NCBI GenBank assembly: GCA_027405735.1
Contig: JAPEHQ010000017.1
Coordinates: 1,178,265-1,242,264, forward strand
Source: Mucor racemosus
Lineage: Eukaryota; Mucoromycota; Mucoromycetes; Mucorales; Mucoraceae
Length of the DNA stretch: 64,000 nucleotides
Reading direction: 5' to 3'
Position numbers and translations under genes: made by a program. This document shows positions 37,005 through 47,661 of this stretch, piece after piece. Below the pieces are notes generated by a model, which searched no databases, had not been told where the DNA came from, and saw only the letters and a program-made list of their open reading frames with translations. Each line of letters begins with the position of its first letter. Position 1 is the first letter of the stretch.

Positions 37005-38358
37005 GCAACAACAACAACAACAACAGCAACAGCAACAACAACAACAACAGCAGCAGCAGCAAAATACTAGTAGTTGGTATCATCAACAAAGCAATTTTAA
37101 TGGTATGTCAAATAATCAATCTCAGCATCTTTTTAATAGTAACAATCATTATGGATCACCTAACTCTGTCAATACTTCAGAGGATATCGGTAACATCCCA
37201 CCATTATCACCAATGTCATCTTCAACTGTTACAACGGATAAAGAGAGGTCTGATAATACCAATAGAAATATATTTGGTACAGAAAGTGGTCGAGAATTAC
37301 CTCTTCCACGTCCTGCCATTATTGCTACACCTACAGAACCCATTACATCTAATTTAGCAGCTATTCAAACATTACGTTTACGTTTAAGATTACAATCTGC
37401 TTGTGTTCGTATGCAATCAATTCCATTTGCTATTCAACCTACATTACTACAATTGACTATCCCACATGATCCAAGAATTGATCTAGTGCCAACACCTCAT
37501 ATGCGTGATAGAATGATTTTATACCGAGATCAATTTGATTTGGATGATTGTTTCCGTTGTTTATTAAGTGGATCGGTATTTCATGGTGGTGATCCTGCTG
37601 TAGCTGGTAATTGGCAATTGCCCGAGGAGTTTTTCAAGAAATATTGGTTTTTGACCATTGATTACAATTTACGAAGATATACGAATGAGTGGAGAAAAAA
37701 GCAAGGCCTCAAAGAAATCAATGGCGATTTACCTACATTAGAGGCAAACAATCAGCAGCAACAACAACCACAACAACCACAACAACCACAACAATCACAA
37801 CAACCATCACAACCACCACAACCACCACAACCACAACCACCACAACCACAACAGCAACAGCCGTCTACATCCTCACGATTTACACCACCATTACTTGTAC
37901 ATAGGCAACTACATCAACAGCAAATTCCATCAAGTATGTACCCTCAACAGCAACCACCACCGCTACAAAATGTTCCTCAGAATAACGATGAACGCGCAAT
38001 GACATATGACGATCTATCTGATTATTTTGGTATGCAGATGAATGGTCCAAAGACAGGATCTTCTGCTACAACTACAAGTATTAATACCAACAATACCTCT
38101 AATACAAGTTTAACACCTATTCAACTAACAAATGGTTATGGAAATATGATGGGATCAAATTTAGCGCAACAACAACAGCAACAGCAAAGAAAACCTGTGC
38201 CGAATCAACCACAATCTGCTTGGGAGAGTTTAATAGGAACCAAAAATTATGGTAAATGAATATTTGTTGATATAGAACTACTTTAACTAAACCCATTGAT
38301 AGATATGATGATGACTGGATCATACAACAAGAATGATATGGATCAAAGACCAAACTAA
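36109..38358 (+). CDS. bZIP transcription factor (Yap/Pap1 type, DUF3425-like)
   Basis: Two exons: 36109-38251 and 38303-38358. The 51-bp intron has G|GTAAAT...TTGATAG and an AACTAAAC branch-like site, and phases agree. The second exon adds a tail ending DMDQRPN, giving 732 residues; reading on without splicing would stop after 716. The basic region is at about 75-105, with N90 and the Yap/Pap1-type NRAAQRAFRERKERH, followed by a leucine zipper to about 140. A polyglutamine tract spans roughly residues 278-318. Residues about 405-530 look like the DUF3425 module (PHDPRIDLVP, RDRMILY, W-x-L-P-E-E-F-x-K-x-Y). A Gln/Pro-rich stretch follows at about 548-585. Expected role: nuclear DNA-binding regulator, perhaps of stress or metabolism; the target genes cannot be read from the sequence. 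No Yap-type cysteine-rich redox domain was seen. Confidence 0.9.
36940..37061. repeat. (CAA/CAG)n polyglutamine tract
   Basis: About 40 consecutive glutamine codons, mostly CAA with interspersed CAG. The antisense polyleucine and frame-shifted polyasparagine frames are shadows of it. Confidence 0.9.
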
Positions 38359-38742
38359 ACAAAGAAATACCCTTGACAATAAATATAGGAATTTATTTTT
38401 GAAGCCTCCTTTTTAATATATTCAAGTTTGTGTATCTGTTTAATAATAGATGGTGTAATTTTATCGACCATTATGATTGTAATGCGCACTTAAATATATA
38501 AGGAGTTGATCTAAATCAAATTTGATTTCGTTTTCAAAAGGAGTCATCTATTACTTTTATTCAATATTAGCTAACAGGTTCTGATGGGTGGCATTGCTCA
38601 AACCCTTCACTTGAAGAATTTCGATTTCTTTCAGTTTTTCACAAATAAAGTAGGATGTCGAATGGGACCATATGTATTCATGTTGAGGGAATCAACAGTG
38701 TCCAAACATTGATTTATCAAATGTACACATTACATTGATTAC

Positions 38743-38782
<40 letters not shown>

Positions 38783-39401
38783 AAGCTATAATGATCTATT
38801 CATTTAACCGTATTTACAAAATAAAGCATCTATTATTTAACTGACGAACGATAATTGGCTTTTGAAGAATCACTAGAGCAACTAGCCGATGAAATAGTAG
38901 ATTTCTGACTAGAGTCAATGCCGGCGGATGAAGTAGTAGAGGTGGTAGATTTTTTACTTGAATCATCATTGGTAAATAAAACAATGGTTGTAGCAGCAGA
39001 TGTAACAGTAGATACGGCAGCAAACGTAACAACAGGCAACCTATGCTCCGTAATCATGGCTAGGGTCTGATTCGACTAGAGTTCAGAAACGCTGCCACCC
39101 TCCTTAATGGTAATGAAAGCAGAGCTTCATGCAATAGTTTGTTAACTGTATGTGTATCATTTATAATTGTAAACTGAGTATAATTCTCATATACTTTTTA
39201 AAGATCAATAATATACTATTAAAGTATAACAGTCAATGGCGAAGAAAGTATTCATTGGGAAGAAGAGGCGATCAGTAATAATTTTGTGCTCATTAGAACC
39301 GCCAGACAGTTCCCACGAAAACTTGAATCTTGCGAGTATAATAATTACCATATTAGTAAATGCCATACAGCTTAGCCAATTTTTACTACAACTTACCAGA
39401 T
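38359..39401. other. Intergenic between bZIP and Fanzor genes
   Basis: Contains a T-run at 38750-38779. A 74-residue minus-strand frame (39057-38833) is Ser/Thr-rich (TTSTTSSAGIDSSQKST) with a short hydrophobic start; it may be real but nothing supports it. As Fanzor and TnpB guide RNAs usually come from the 3' end of the nuclease gene, the part next to 39402 is where such an RNA would be sought. Confidence 0.4.
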
Positions 39402-42400
39402 TCAAGCCTCCGCTGATGCAGCACCGCTGCCGTCCCCATGCTCGTTTCTTGAACAGAAAGCGTTGGTCTTGGTGAAAATACCAGTATAGGATTGACTGGG
39501 TTTAGGATTGAACACCGGTAATGGCTCATTAAAAATTAAATTAGAAAGACCAGATACAGCAATAGCCAAAGCAGATGTTTTGTCTCTTGATTGAATTGGC
39601 TTGTGAGATCTGACAGAAATACATCTTGGATTAAGGCACCAGAAAGCACCATTTACTGTCTTTTTTGCTGATTTATCTTTGCTAGTTCTTTTGGGATGTG
39701 TGAGTGGACCAAAACAAAACATACAAGTTTGGGATGTCTTGTGTTCATTTGTAAAATGGATAGCAGAAGAAACAGCATGCAGTTTTGGCTTCCATTTACC
39801 TCCGTATTTTAGATGGCCTTTCAGCCTCGAGCCAATACCAATGCCTCTATCCCCAATAAACATTATAAGGGACGTTTGTGGACGTCTACCAACACAAAAA
39901 GATCTTTCTTTGGAGGCAGCACCGGAGCGAAATCTTTTGTCATTGCATTCAGTACTTCTTGTTAAATTAACCATTTTCTTTGAATGGTAGAATGCACGGA
40001 GCGTTTTGATATCTTCCTTACGATTAACCAATCTGCTCTGAATTTCATCAACATTCTTTGATAAATATACACTAGATTTGGACAGTTTGGTTTCAATCAT
40101 CTTTACTTGTCTGCCTTCTGTGCTTTGTTTGTCTTTTTCCATCAGCTTCCTCTTTCTGAATTGACCAGACCCGAAATCAATATCTTCGGCATACATCTTG
40201 TACGATTCTGGAAGGGGCAGGAAAACGTCAGATGCTGCATCAAGATCATCGTTGTCATTATCAGAAGCAAGAGGAGAGTATCTGTTATGCAGATTTAAGC
40301 AGTATTTATATTTGTTAATGCCAACAGCAACTGTTTCAGTCATGACTTTGAGACCATTGTCTGTTCCTGAGAATATCAAATTTCCAAGGGACTCTTCATT
40401 ATGAATTTCTTCAGTCCTTGTAATACTTGGTATATTCTTATTGCGATACTGAATGGCTTTTCTTGAATAATATTGCTGACTTCTAAGGTCAGCAAGCTGT
40501 TGCTTCGTCGCTTGTAAAGCACTAAAAGCATTGAATCTATCTGCTTTCAATTTTTGGATTTCCTGATATTTACTATGATCATTCTTCCATTGAATTTTTA
40601 AATCTTTGATTCTTGTAGAAAAATCGTCTCGTCTGAATTGTCTGCTGTGCTCTTTTAATAGTGCAGAAACATTCTGAATCTGTTGTCCTATATCAGCAAT
40701 GTCAGATTTCAATTCTTGATTGCTTCTCGACTGTAAATCTTTGACAGTGTCCCAATCAATGTCGATCAAGTTTGCGTTGGTGTTTGTGTTGGTAGCTTGG
40801 TCTTTGATAGGTCTATTTCCTAAGATCCTTGCAGATTTAAGTCCAGGTGAAATTATCACATTATGAGCAAAAGTTAATTTATATGATTTACAAGCATTAT
40901 TAATAGCACGAATGTCGAAAAAAGAGTTGAATACTGCATCTTTGTAGGTACGTGCTTTAACAACTGAGTCAATGACATAACCTTGAAAGTCGAAAATGGT
41001 CATCTGATCGCCTTCATTCTTCTGACTGCATAAAGCATAAATTGATGGAGCATCTAATCGTAAAGCACTCAAAGATGCATGGGAGGATGTGGGGCACAAG
41101 TCCATTACGAATTTATTATATCCAACTGATTGAAGCACATCATTAGCTAACAATAAGAATGGAAGTTGAAATCCAATATGACCATAATTTTCTTTGTTTG
41201 GTATATATGGAAGCAATGTGTTTGATAACATTAAACATACTGCAGTTTCAGCAGGAGTAATATCTGAAACCTCCTCTTTAAAATGATTATCGGTAATAGT
41301 CTCCCCATAATGATTAAACATAAGGTCTTTTATAACAGCTTTCAGTGTTAAAATTCGTCGTCTTGTTACATCACGATCATCTGATTCTGCTTCCTCCATT
41401 TCTTCCTCCTCCAGAACTTCATTAAATGGGATGATTTCTTCAATCGGGACAATATTATCATTGGAGGCTGACCCAAATTCTTCTTGAAGAGGTTTATCAC
41501 GATCAGGGCGTCTGAAACTTTGATGCATATTGTTGATTCGCTGTTGGCTTTTTTCAGCTAATACAAACCACTTGTTATCTTCTCCTTTACCTTGAGCCTT
41601 TCTCTGATACTTTTTCAATTTGTACTTCTCTGATCGAATGACGTTGTGGAACGAGTTTCGAGAAGGCTTTGAAACATCATCTTTTTCATGATCTTCTTTT
41701 GACTTTGATTCAATGTAATCCTGATATTTTTTCTCGCGTTTGGGAGCAAGATGTATCCGGAGGAGGACTTCAATAACCTTATTCAATATCTTGTTGAATA
41801 ACTTGTTACCAGACCACATATTCTTCAAGTTGACTTTATATAGGTTCAAAGCTATCTGCATCAATTCATTAGCAGGTCGAGGAGTTTCCTGAGAAAATGG
41901 CGATATCAACGGATGATTGCTTTCGGCCAAAGCATGAAATATAGGATTTGTGCTTTTTGATCCCTTTTTTCCAAATAATGTAACATGGAGGTAGTCAATG
42001 TGCTGACTTTGGAAGAGTTGCTTCAAGTTTTTGCAGAAGGACTCAGACTTGATAGCGTCTGATGACAATGGAGGAGCAGAAAATTTGGTGTCAGATTTCA
42101 TTCGAAAGTCTGATGGAAGGATACTTTCAATTGGGAAACCTTGGCACTTGTTATATTCTACATCTCCGTTTTGAGTAACCACGAATTGCGATGATTTCAT
42201 AGAAAGCATCAATGTAAAAACGACCAGTTGGATATCCATGAGATAATCAGATACATTATATAATGCAGCATTTGCTTTGCGTAGAAATGCTTCAGCAATC
42301 TGTGGATTTACATCTTTTCGTAATATGTTTTTAAATGATACTGTACAGGTACGATATTCCATACTTTCTTCTTCTTTTTCAATGGAAATGTCTGACATTT

Positions 42401-42989
42401 CGGTTGGAGCACCAGAGATTGAGGATACTTCAGATACTACATCCATTGCAGAGAGCTCTCGACGAAGAGAAGGGATAGGGCTAGAAGATTCAGCTTGAGA
42501 TGGTCGCTGTAATGTTTTTCCTGAAGAACTTGATGGTTCTGATGAAAAAGATAATACAATGTTGTCAAAATTTTCTTTTACGTAGTCTTGCCAGTGTACA
42601 AAGTTTCGCTTAAGAGTATGGCGTTCAAGATAATCGCTTAATTCACCTTGATTACAGTTACATATTTTCTCAGCATTGCTAAGGATTCCAGGAGGGAGTC
42701 TCTTCGCTTCAGACATCGTTTTCTTTAATTCTATCAGCTTTTTATCTTTACCAATAATAGGGTTAACCTTATTTGTAATATTATCACGCATAGATTGATA
42801 GAAGCTATCCATCAGTCTTTGAGAAGAAACTCCAGACGTCCTTGGCCTTTTTATTATGGGAGCTGCAGTGGATGATGATGATGTACGTTCTCTTTTCTTT
42901 CCACTTGAAGTGTTCCATTGAGGCGGGTAACTAGTTTGGGTGCCATCAAAAGCATCTCTCTGTTCTTTCTTCTTACGGATGCTGGACAT
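39402..42989 (-). CDS. Fanzor-type (eukaryotic TnpB-like) RNA-guided nuclease
   Basis: Single exon, 1195 codons, no breaks. RuvC-I is at SGTDNGLKV (D877). A conserved block IMFIGDRGIGIGSRLKG follows with D1047 at the RuvC-II place. FTNEHKTSQTC carries E1082 just before a zinc ribbon C1089-x2-C1092 ... C1118-x4-C1123, and RuvC-III is SRDKTSALAIAVSGLS (D1136). This ribbon plus R-D-x-x-[SA]-A order is the TnpB/Fanzor signature. E1082 could be the relocated glutamate reported for Fanzors. The N-terminal 800 residues include a basic, Ser-rich start with possible nuclear signals (KKRERTSSSS, IKRPRTSG), acidic stretches and a predicted coiled coil at about 750-850. Such proteins cut DNA guided by an RNA from the gene's 3' end and travel with various transposons. 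No transposon ends were found here. A decayed relative lies at 27244-28440 on the same strand. The short Gly/Ala-rich C-terminus (GDGSGAASAEA) is unusual. Confidence 0.85.
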   Translation of the reverse strand: MSSIRKKKEQRDAFDGTQTSYPPQWNTSSGKKRERTSSSSTAAPIIKRPRTSGVSSQRLMDSFYQSMRDNITNKVNPIIGKDKKLIELKKTMSEAKRLPPGILSNAEKICNCNQGELSDYLERHTLKRNFVHWQDYVKENFDNIVLSFSSEPSSSSGKTLQRPSQAESSSPIPSLRRELSAMDVVSEVSSISGAPTEMSDISIEKEEESMEYRTCTVSFKNILRKDVNPQIAEAFLRKANAALYNVSDYLMDIQLVVFTLMLSMKSSQFVVTQNGDVEYNKCQGFPIESILPSDFRMKSDTKFSAPPLSSDAIKSESFCKNLKQLFQSQHIDYLHVTLFGKKGSKSTNPIFHALAESNHPLISPFSQETPRPANELMQIALNLYKVNLKNMWSGNKLFNKILNKVIEVLLRIHLAPKREKKYQDYIESKSKEDHEKDDVSKPSRNSFHNVIRSEKYKLKKYQRKAQGKGEDNKWFVLAEKSQQRINNMHQSFRRPDRDKPLQEEFGSASNDNIVPIEEIIPFNEVLEEEEMEEAESDDRDVTRRRILTLKAVIKDLMFNHYGETITDNHFKEEVSDITPAETAVCLMLSNTLLPYIPNKENYGHIGFQLPFLLLANDVLQSVGYNKFVMDLCPTSSHASLSALRLDAPSIYALCSQKNEGDQMTIFDFQGYVIDSVVKARTYKDAVFNSFFDIRAINNACKSYKLTFAHNVIISPGLKSARILGNRPIKDQATNTNTNANLIDIDWDTVKDLQSRSNQELKSDIADIGQQIQNVSALLKEHSRQFRRDDFSTRIKDLKIQWKNDHSKYQEIQKLKADRFNAFSALQATKQQLADLRSQQYYSRKAIQYRNKNIPSITRTEEIHNEESLGNLIFSGTDNGLKVMTETVAVGINKYKYCLNLHNRYSPLASDNDNDDLDAASDVFLPLPESYKMYAEDIDFGSGQFRKRKLMEKDKQSTEGRQVKMIETKLSKSSVYLSKNVDEIQSRLVNRKEDIKTLRAFYHSKKMVNLTRSTECNDKRFRSGAASKERSFCVGRRPQTSLIMFIGDRGIGIGSRLKGHLKYGGKWKPKLHAVSSAIHFTNEHKTSQTCMFCFGPLTHPKRTSKDKSAKKTVNGAFWCLNPRCISVRSHKPIQSRDKTSALAIAVSGLSNLIFNEPLPVFNPKPSQSYTGIFTKTNAFCSRNEHGDGSGAASAEA

Positions 42990-45055
42990 TTAGCTTAAAT
43001 TATAATCGAATAAATGTTAGTTCTCGTATGTTAAAACCGAACACTACTTATGTCATACATACTTGTAATACTTGTATATCCTGATTGTATATGTTTTTAT
43101 TAATGTATTTGTGAAAAAGTGGTAAATAGGATCAGAAAGAGAGAGAGAAAAGAAAAAGAAAAGGCGTAATAAACGTTTGATATGCAATATCTATGGGGCT
43201 ATATCCTGAGCTCAATTAATATATCATAAATGATTTCATATTCTATATCTATGGGCTATATACTGAACTCAATTAATATATCATGAATGATTTCATATTC
43301 TATATGCCATTTTAACAGTCAGTTGAAATACATTGCATTCTGTATGCTGACTTGACTATGTATGTAGGTCAATTTAGCCTGGATTATAAAGGATACATAT
43401 AATACTGAATATGAATAATGAAGAAATTCAAGCCGACTACAATACAAATTTCTTGTACTATCTCACTTTGATTACATTCTATACTGGCATTACTTCAGTA
43501 TACATAATAAATTTATCTCAATGATCCGAACACTACAGTAGTATACTTGATTGAGCAAATGACATAAATTGAAAGTGAGTTTAAGAACAATTATCTATGT
43601 TAAATTAAATTTATCTATATTATAAATGTTATCAATTGAATTAAAAATAATAATATAGTAGATCCATGTAGGAGCTATGGCATGCTAACATTGCATTGTC
43701 ATATGGATTGTCCTGTAAGTTTAGCGTGTAAAATATATTATACTCGCAAGATTTAGTTCCCACAAAGCGGCATTCGAATCGCTTTTAAGCTGTGAAATGC
43801 AAAAAAGCCAAAAAATAAAAGTGATAATATCAAATTTATGCAACAAATCATATAATAACATACTGTAGCAAATTAAATATAAATAATAGCCCTAATCAAT
43901 ATAAATCGCTTGATAATACCTACAATAATTTTTTTATGCAAAAAACGTTCACAAAATCTTTAAATTGCAAAAATTGGATGGGGGTTGAGGTCAAAAAGTA
44001 TGATTACATTTTATGATCTTCATTACTCCATCAAAAATGATTATTTTTTTTACTGAGTTGGTTGAAGAAATAATTAAAATATGAGTTTTTTTTTTTTGCG
44101 TTTATTGAGGTTTAATATCCGAAAAAAGGAAATAACACTTCAAGTAAATAATAAACTATGTGCCCACGACTACAGTACACAACTTTTATTACTGATGTAG
44201 TCAAAATTTCTATAATAATATCAACAGTTATACTCAATTTTCTGAGGTGCTTGAAAATTTCTGAACAGTCATATCTCATCACTAAAAATAGCTTAAAATA
44301 TATTAATGGCACCATTGTAATTGCAGTAAAAAGTTCTATTGTAATTCATTTTAACCCAAATTTTAATGGCATCTTCCTAACAAAAAGTTGGAGACCTGAT
44401 TTTTCTGAAAAAAAAAAAAAATCCATTTTTAATTGTGGAGTGTCACTTTTATTTTCGGATTCCGATTTTTCTTCACAGCATGCATTTATCATCAACCTTT
44501 ACATATTCAATCAGGCAAGTTTTAATTTGTATATACCACCTACATTTATTTCGTTGGTTTTTTGAGCTTAACCACCTCAAAAAATTCTTTGAAACCAAAG
44601 ATTCAGGAAGATCAGTATTTTGAGACGTCGAAGAATTTTTCGGCATTAAAAGCTACTTCGAGTCTGGTTATTTCATAAATAAAAGATGAAGTATGTTTAA
44701 GAATAGTATATGTCTATTATACTATATATATCACTGCTGCTTTAATAGATATCTACTATATATTACTACTGGATTTTGTTTTATAACGAAAATTATCATC
44801 AAGGTAAAACATTGATTAACAGTTGTGGATGATATCAGTAATCTGAATTTTTATTCTATATCAACCTGAACCTCGTAAATAATGAAAACAGGTTCTTATT
44901 AGCCAAAATCATCATGATCTGGCGTAAAACACAATAGCCAGTAAACTGGATCAGGTCTCAAGCTTCACAATGAATAAAGAGAGAATAGATTTGCATTTAT
45001 ACAGTATAAAAAAAATTGATTTTTACAGGTAAGGTTTATTTCTATTTAAATTATA

Positions 45056-45094
<39 letters not shown>

Positions 45095-45169
45095 TAAATA
45101 TGTTACAATAAGAGTTGTGTATAAATGTATGTGTGTATATATATTATAAATTGTATGTAAAAAGAAAAG
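42990..45169. other. Intergenic, no gene seen
   Basis: Probably holds the Fanzor promoter at its left edge and the glycosyltransferase 3' UTR at its right. A 58-bp tandem duplication lies at 43188-43303. T-runs lie at 44086-44097 and 45060-45088. The frame at 44158-44565 crosses an A-run and resembles nothing known. Confidence 0.4.
43188..43303. repeat. 58-bp direct tandem duplication
   Basis: TATCTATGGGGCTATATCCT onward repeats at 43246 as TATCTATGGGCTATATACTG, with few differences; both contain CTCAATTAATATATCAT and end TTTCATATTCTA. Confidence 0.85.
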
Positions 45170-47661
45170 TTATTCCCAATATTCTTCAAATGGAACATCA
45201 ACATCTTGAAGTCTTGATACTAGTTCGCTTTCTTGTTCAACTTCGTGTCTTTTCATTTCCGGAATTAAACGATCCTCTAAAGCCAATTCATAGACTTGAT
45301 TGTATTCATGAACAGGTCCCTGAAAGTGTCCCCGATCCCAACCTAAATTCAACGCACTTCGAATCATTCTTAAGATGAATTCTTCACGTAAAGCTTTGAC
45401 TCTTCTAATCTTTTGGAAATCCAAAGCAGCATCTTGAATGGCTAATTCTAAAGATGAACTTTCTTCATGATCATAGACGTAACCATTAAAGTATTCATAG
45501 CTAGTAACCACAGAACCCTTTTCTGTCAATACAGTAGGATCCAAAAGAGCTACATTTACCTTGCGTTTTCCAGCTCTACCAGCAGGACGGTCAATAATAG
45601 ATTCATGCAAACTACCAGCACCTGTAGTAATCACAGCTGAACCAAAAATCATGCCTTCTACTGTTTCCAAACCAAGACTATCATTAGGATTAGGAGCAAA
45701 TACGAAATCAGCAGCAGCACGACAAAATATACCCAATTGACGTTGCTCCTTGCCAGTAGCGATAATTGATATATGGTCAGGATACAATTTTTGTAAGGCT
45801 TCCAATTTCTCAAATGGATAATCCTTCTGATTTCCCATAATAATAAATCGCATGTTGTTTTTCACAAAGTATTCAGCTGCTTTTTCAAAAATTTCGAGAC
45901 CCTTGTTCTTTTCTAATGCACCTCTGAATAAGACAACAGGTCGCTTCATGTCTTGCTCGGTAAACAAATCTCTTTTGATAAGATATCTCTTGGAGCGATC
46001 CTTCAATACAAAAGTAAAATCATTGGGTTGTTCAGATAGTGTCCAATATGTAGGGTTCTCGGGAATATCAAGAGCCAACGCATGTAAAGGATCTTTAGAA
46101 TAAATTAACGGTTGATCTGTTATCATATCAAGTGCATATTGAGGGAAACCCATGTTACGATTTATCAATTTATCTGTGATAAAAGGATGCTCTGAACTGT
46201 AGTAATCAATAGCATTGCTAATACCATAAAAACGAGAACCTTCTACTTTCAAAAGTAAACTATCCATCACAAGCTCCTTTAAATGAAAATCACGACGTCC
46301 TTCTACAATATCAGCGGCCATAGGACGACTAGTAAAAGTAACAGCATCTGCGAGATCAATTGCTAGCTTTGACATGAACATTTTCCCACTATAAACATAT
46401 TTGCGAAGAGCCTCTCTTTCAGACATGTGTTCTAAAAACTTTCTAACGCTTCTAAATGAATTTTGATATTGAATTTCATCTTGATGATTATGCATAGTGT
46501 AAACAATAGCAGGCGGTCTAGGTCCTAAATCATCGGCATCTTTTTTATCTTGTAAGAATTTGGTTACATATGCATTTGAAGCGCCATGAACATGAACGAT
46601 ATCCACTCTTGGTACAATACGAATAGGAGCAAAAATAGACTCTTCATCAGCAGCAGTTGCTTTATGGGCCAAAAATGCAGCAGCAGCCTTTGCAAAATAT
46701 TGGTCTCTCCATTCATTTGGTAATTCATTTTCTGTGTTGATATCATTTACTGTACGACATTTGAAAGCTTGATTAAATGGTTTTCTATTAGCATGTCCAA
46801 TCATATAAACAGGTACAACGTCAGTAGGAGCAGCAGGACGCTGAGGTGTAATAAGAACCGACGTATTAACATTGTTAATCATTTGCCATTCATATTTACT
46901 TGGTTTTTGTACAGGTGGATTAAATGCATGCATCATTTTCCATACTCTAAATTCTACAGACATAATTTGACCAGGCCTTTTACCACGAATATCAATTGTC
47001 ATATCAATTTCCTTATCAGTGATAAACTTTCTCATAAATGTATAGAATGGCATCACTACAGCGACTTCGGTTAAATTGGATGCTTGCTGTGCTGCTGCTA
47101 ATGCTGTTACAGTTCTTCCTAATGATGTCAGTGTAGCTGGACCAAATTCTTTTGTTACATGATAAACTTGAGTTCCTTTTTCGATTTGACTTTCGACATT
47201 TGTATCTAAATGAGTATATGCTTTGATTGGATATTGTCTTTTGACTAAAAAAAACCAAGATGAATCATTAGATACAAATTCTGTTTGCGTTTCTTTAAAT
47301 ATGTCTTACCAATGCGAATAGGGAATAATTCTTGATGTAATAATTTATAGCTACTAAAAATCATAACAATTTCTGTTACAATCAATAAAAAGATAAATAT
47401 TCCCAAAAAATTCCACCATCTCCATCTTTTTATACTGCTGATTGAAGAAATACTTTGTTGTTGTGAAGGTGATAATGGAGATGTAGATGTATTTGCGATT
47501 GGTGATGATGTTTTAAATGGTGCAATGATGTATGAAGATGTACCTAATTTTCTTGATATTGATGGCAAATAAGATGAAAGAGAAAATGTTGATGTGCTTA
47601 TTGGAGTCAACAAAGGATTTGATGTTGACAATTCTTGTGACGAAGATATTGAATTTGCCAT
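45170..47661 (-). CDS. Type II membrane glycosyltransferase, starch-synthase-like
   Basis: Two exons: 47661-47310 and 47244-45170, with a 65-bp intron (G|GTAAGA...TTTTAG) and consistent phase; 808 residues. Residues 1-79 are a Ser/Thr-rich cytosolic tail, 83-103 a membrane anchor (WWNFLGIFIFLLIVTEIVMI). The GT5-like N-terminal domain begins around 155 with FGPATLTSLGRTVTALAAA and VAVVMPFYTF, as in starch and glycogen synthases. The C-terminal domain, from about 545, has VVLFRGALEKNKGLEIF, FIIMGNQKDYPF, and PNDSLGLETVEGMIFGSAVI near 635-655, equivalent to the nucleotide-sugar-binding E-x7-E region. It probably adds glucose or a related sugar to a wall or glycan polymer in the secretory pathway. 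The acceptor cannot be told. The lack of a signal peptide and the long Ser-rich tail fit a Golgi or plasma membrane enzyme. Confidence 0.8.

Noticed and set aside
36874..37357. Polyleucine and polyasparagine frames over the bZIP gene
   Set aside because: Shadow frames of the (CAA)n tract.
44158..44565. 135-codon open frame
   Set aside because: Passes through an A-run, no start context, no recognisable domain, AT-driven composition.
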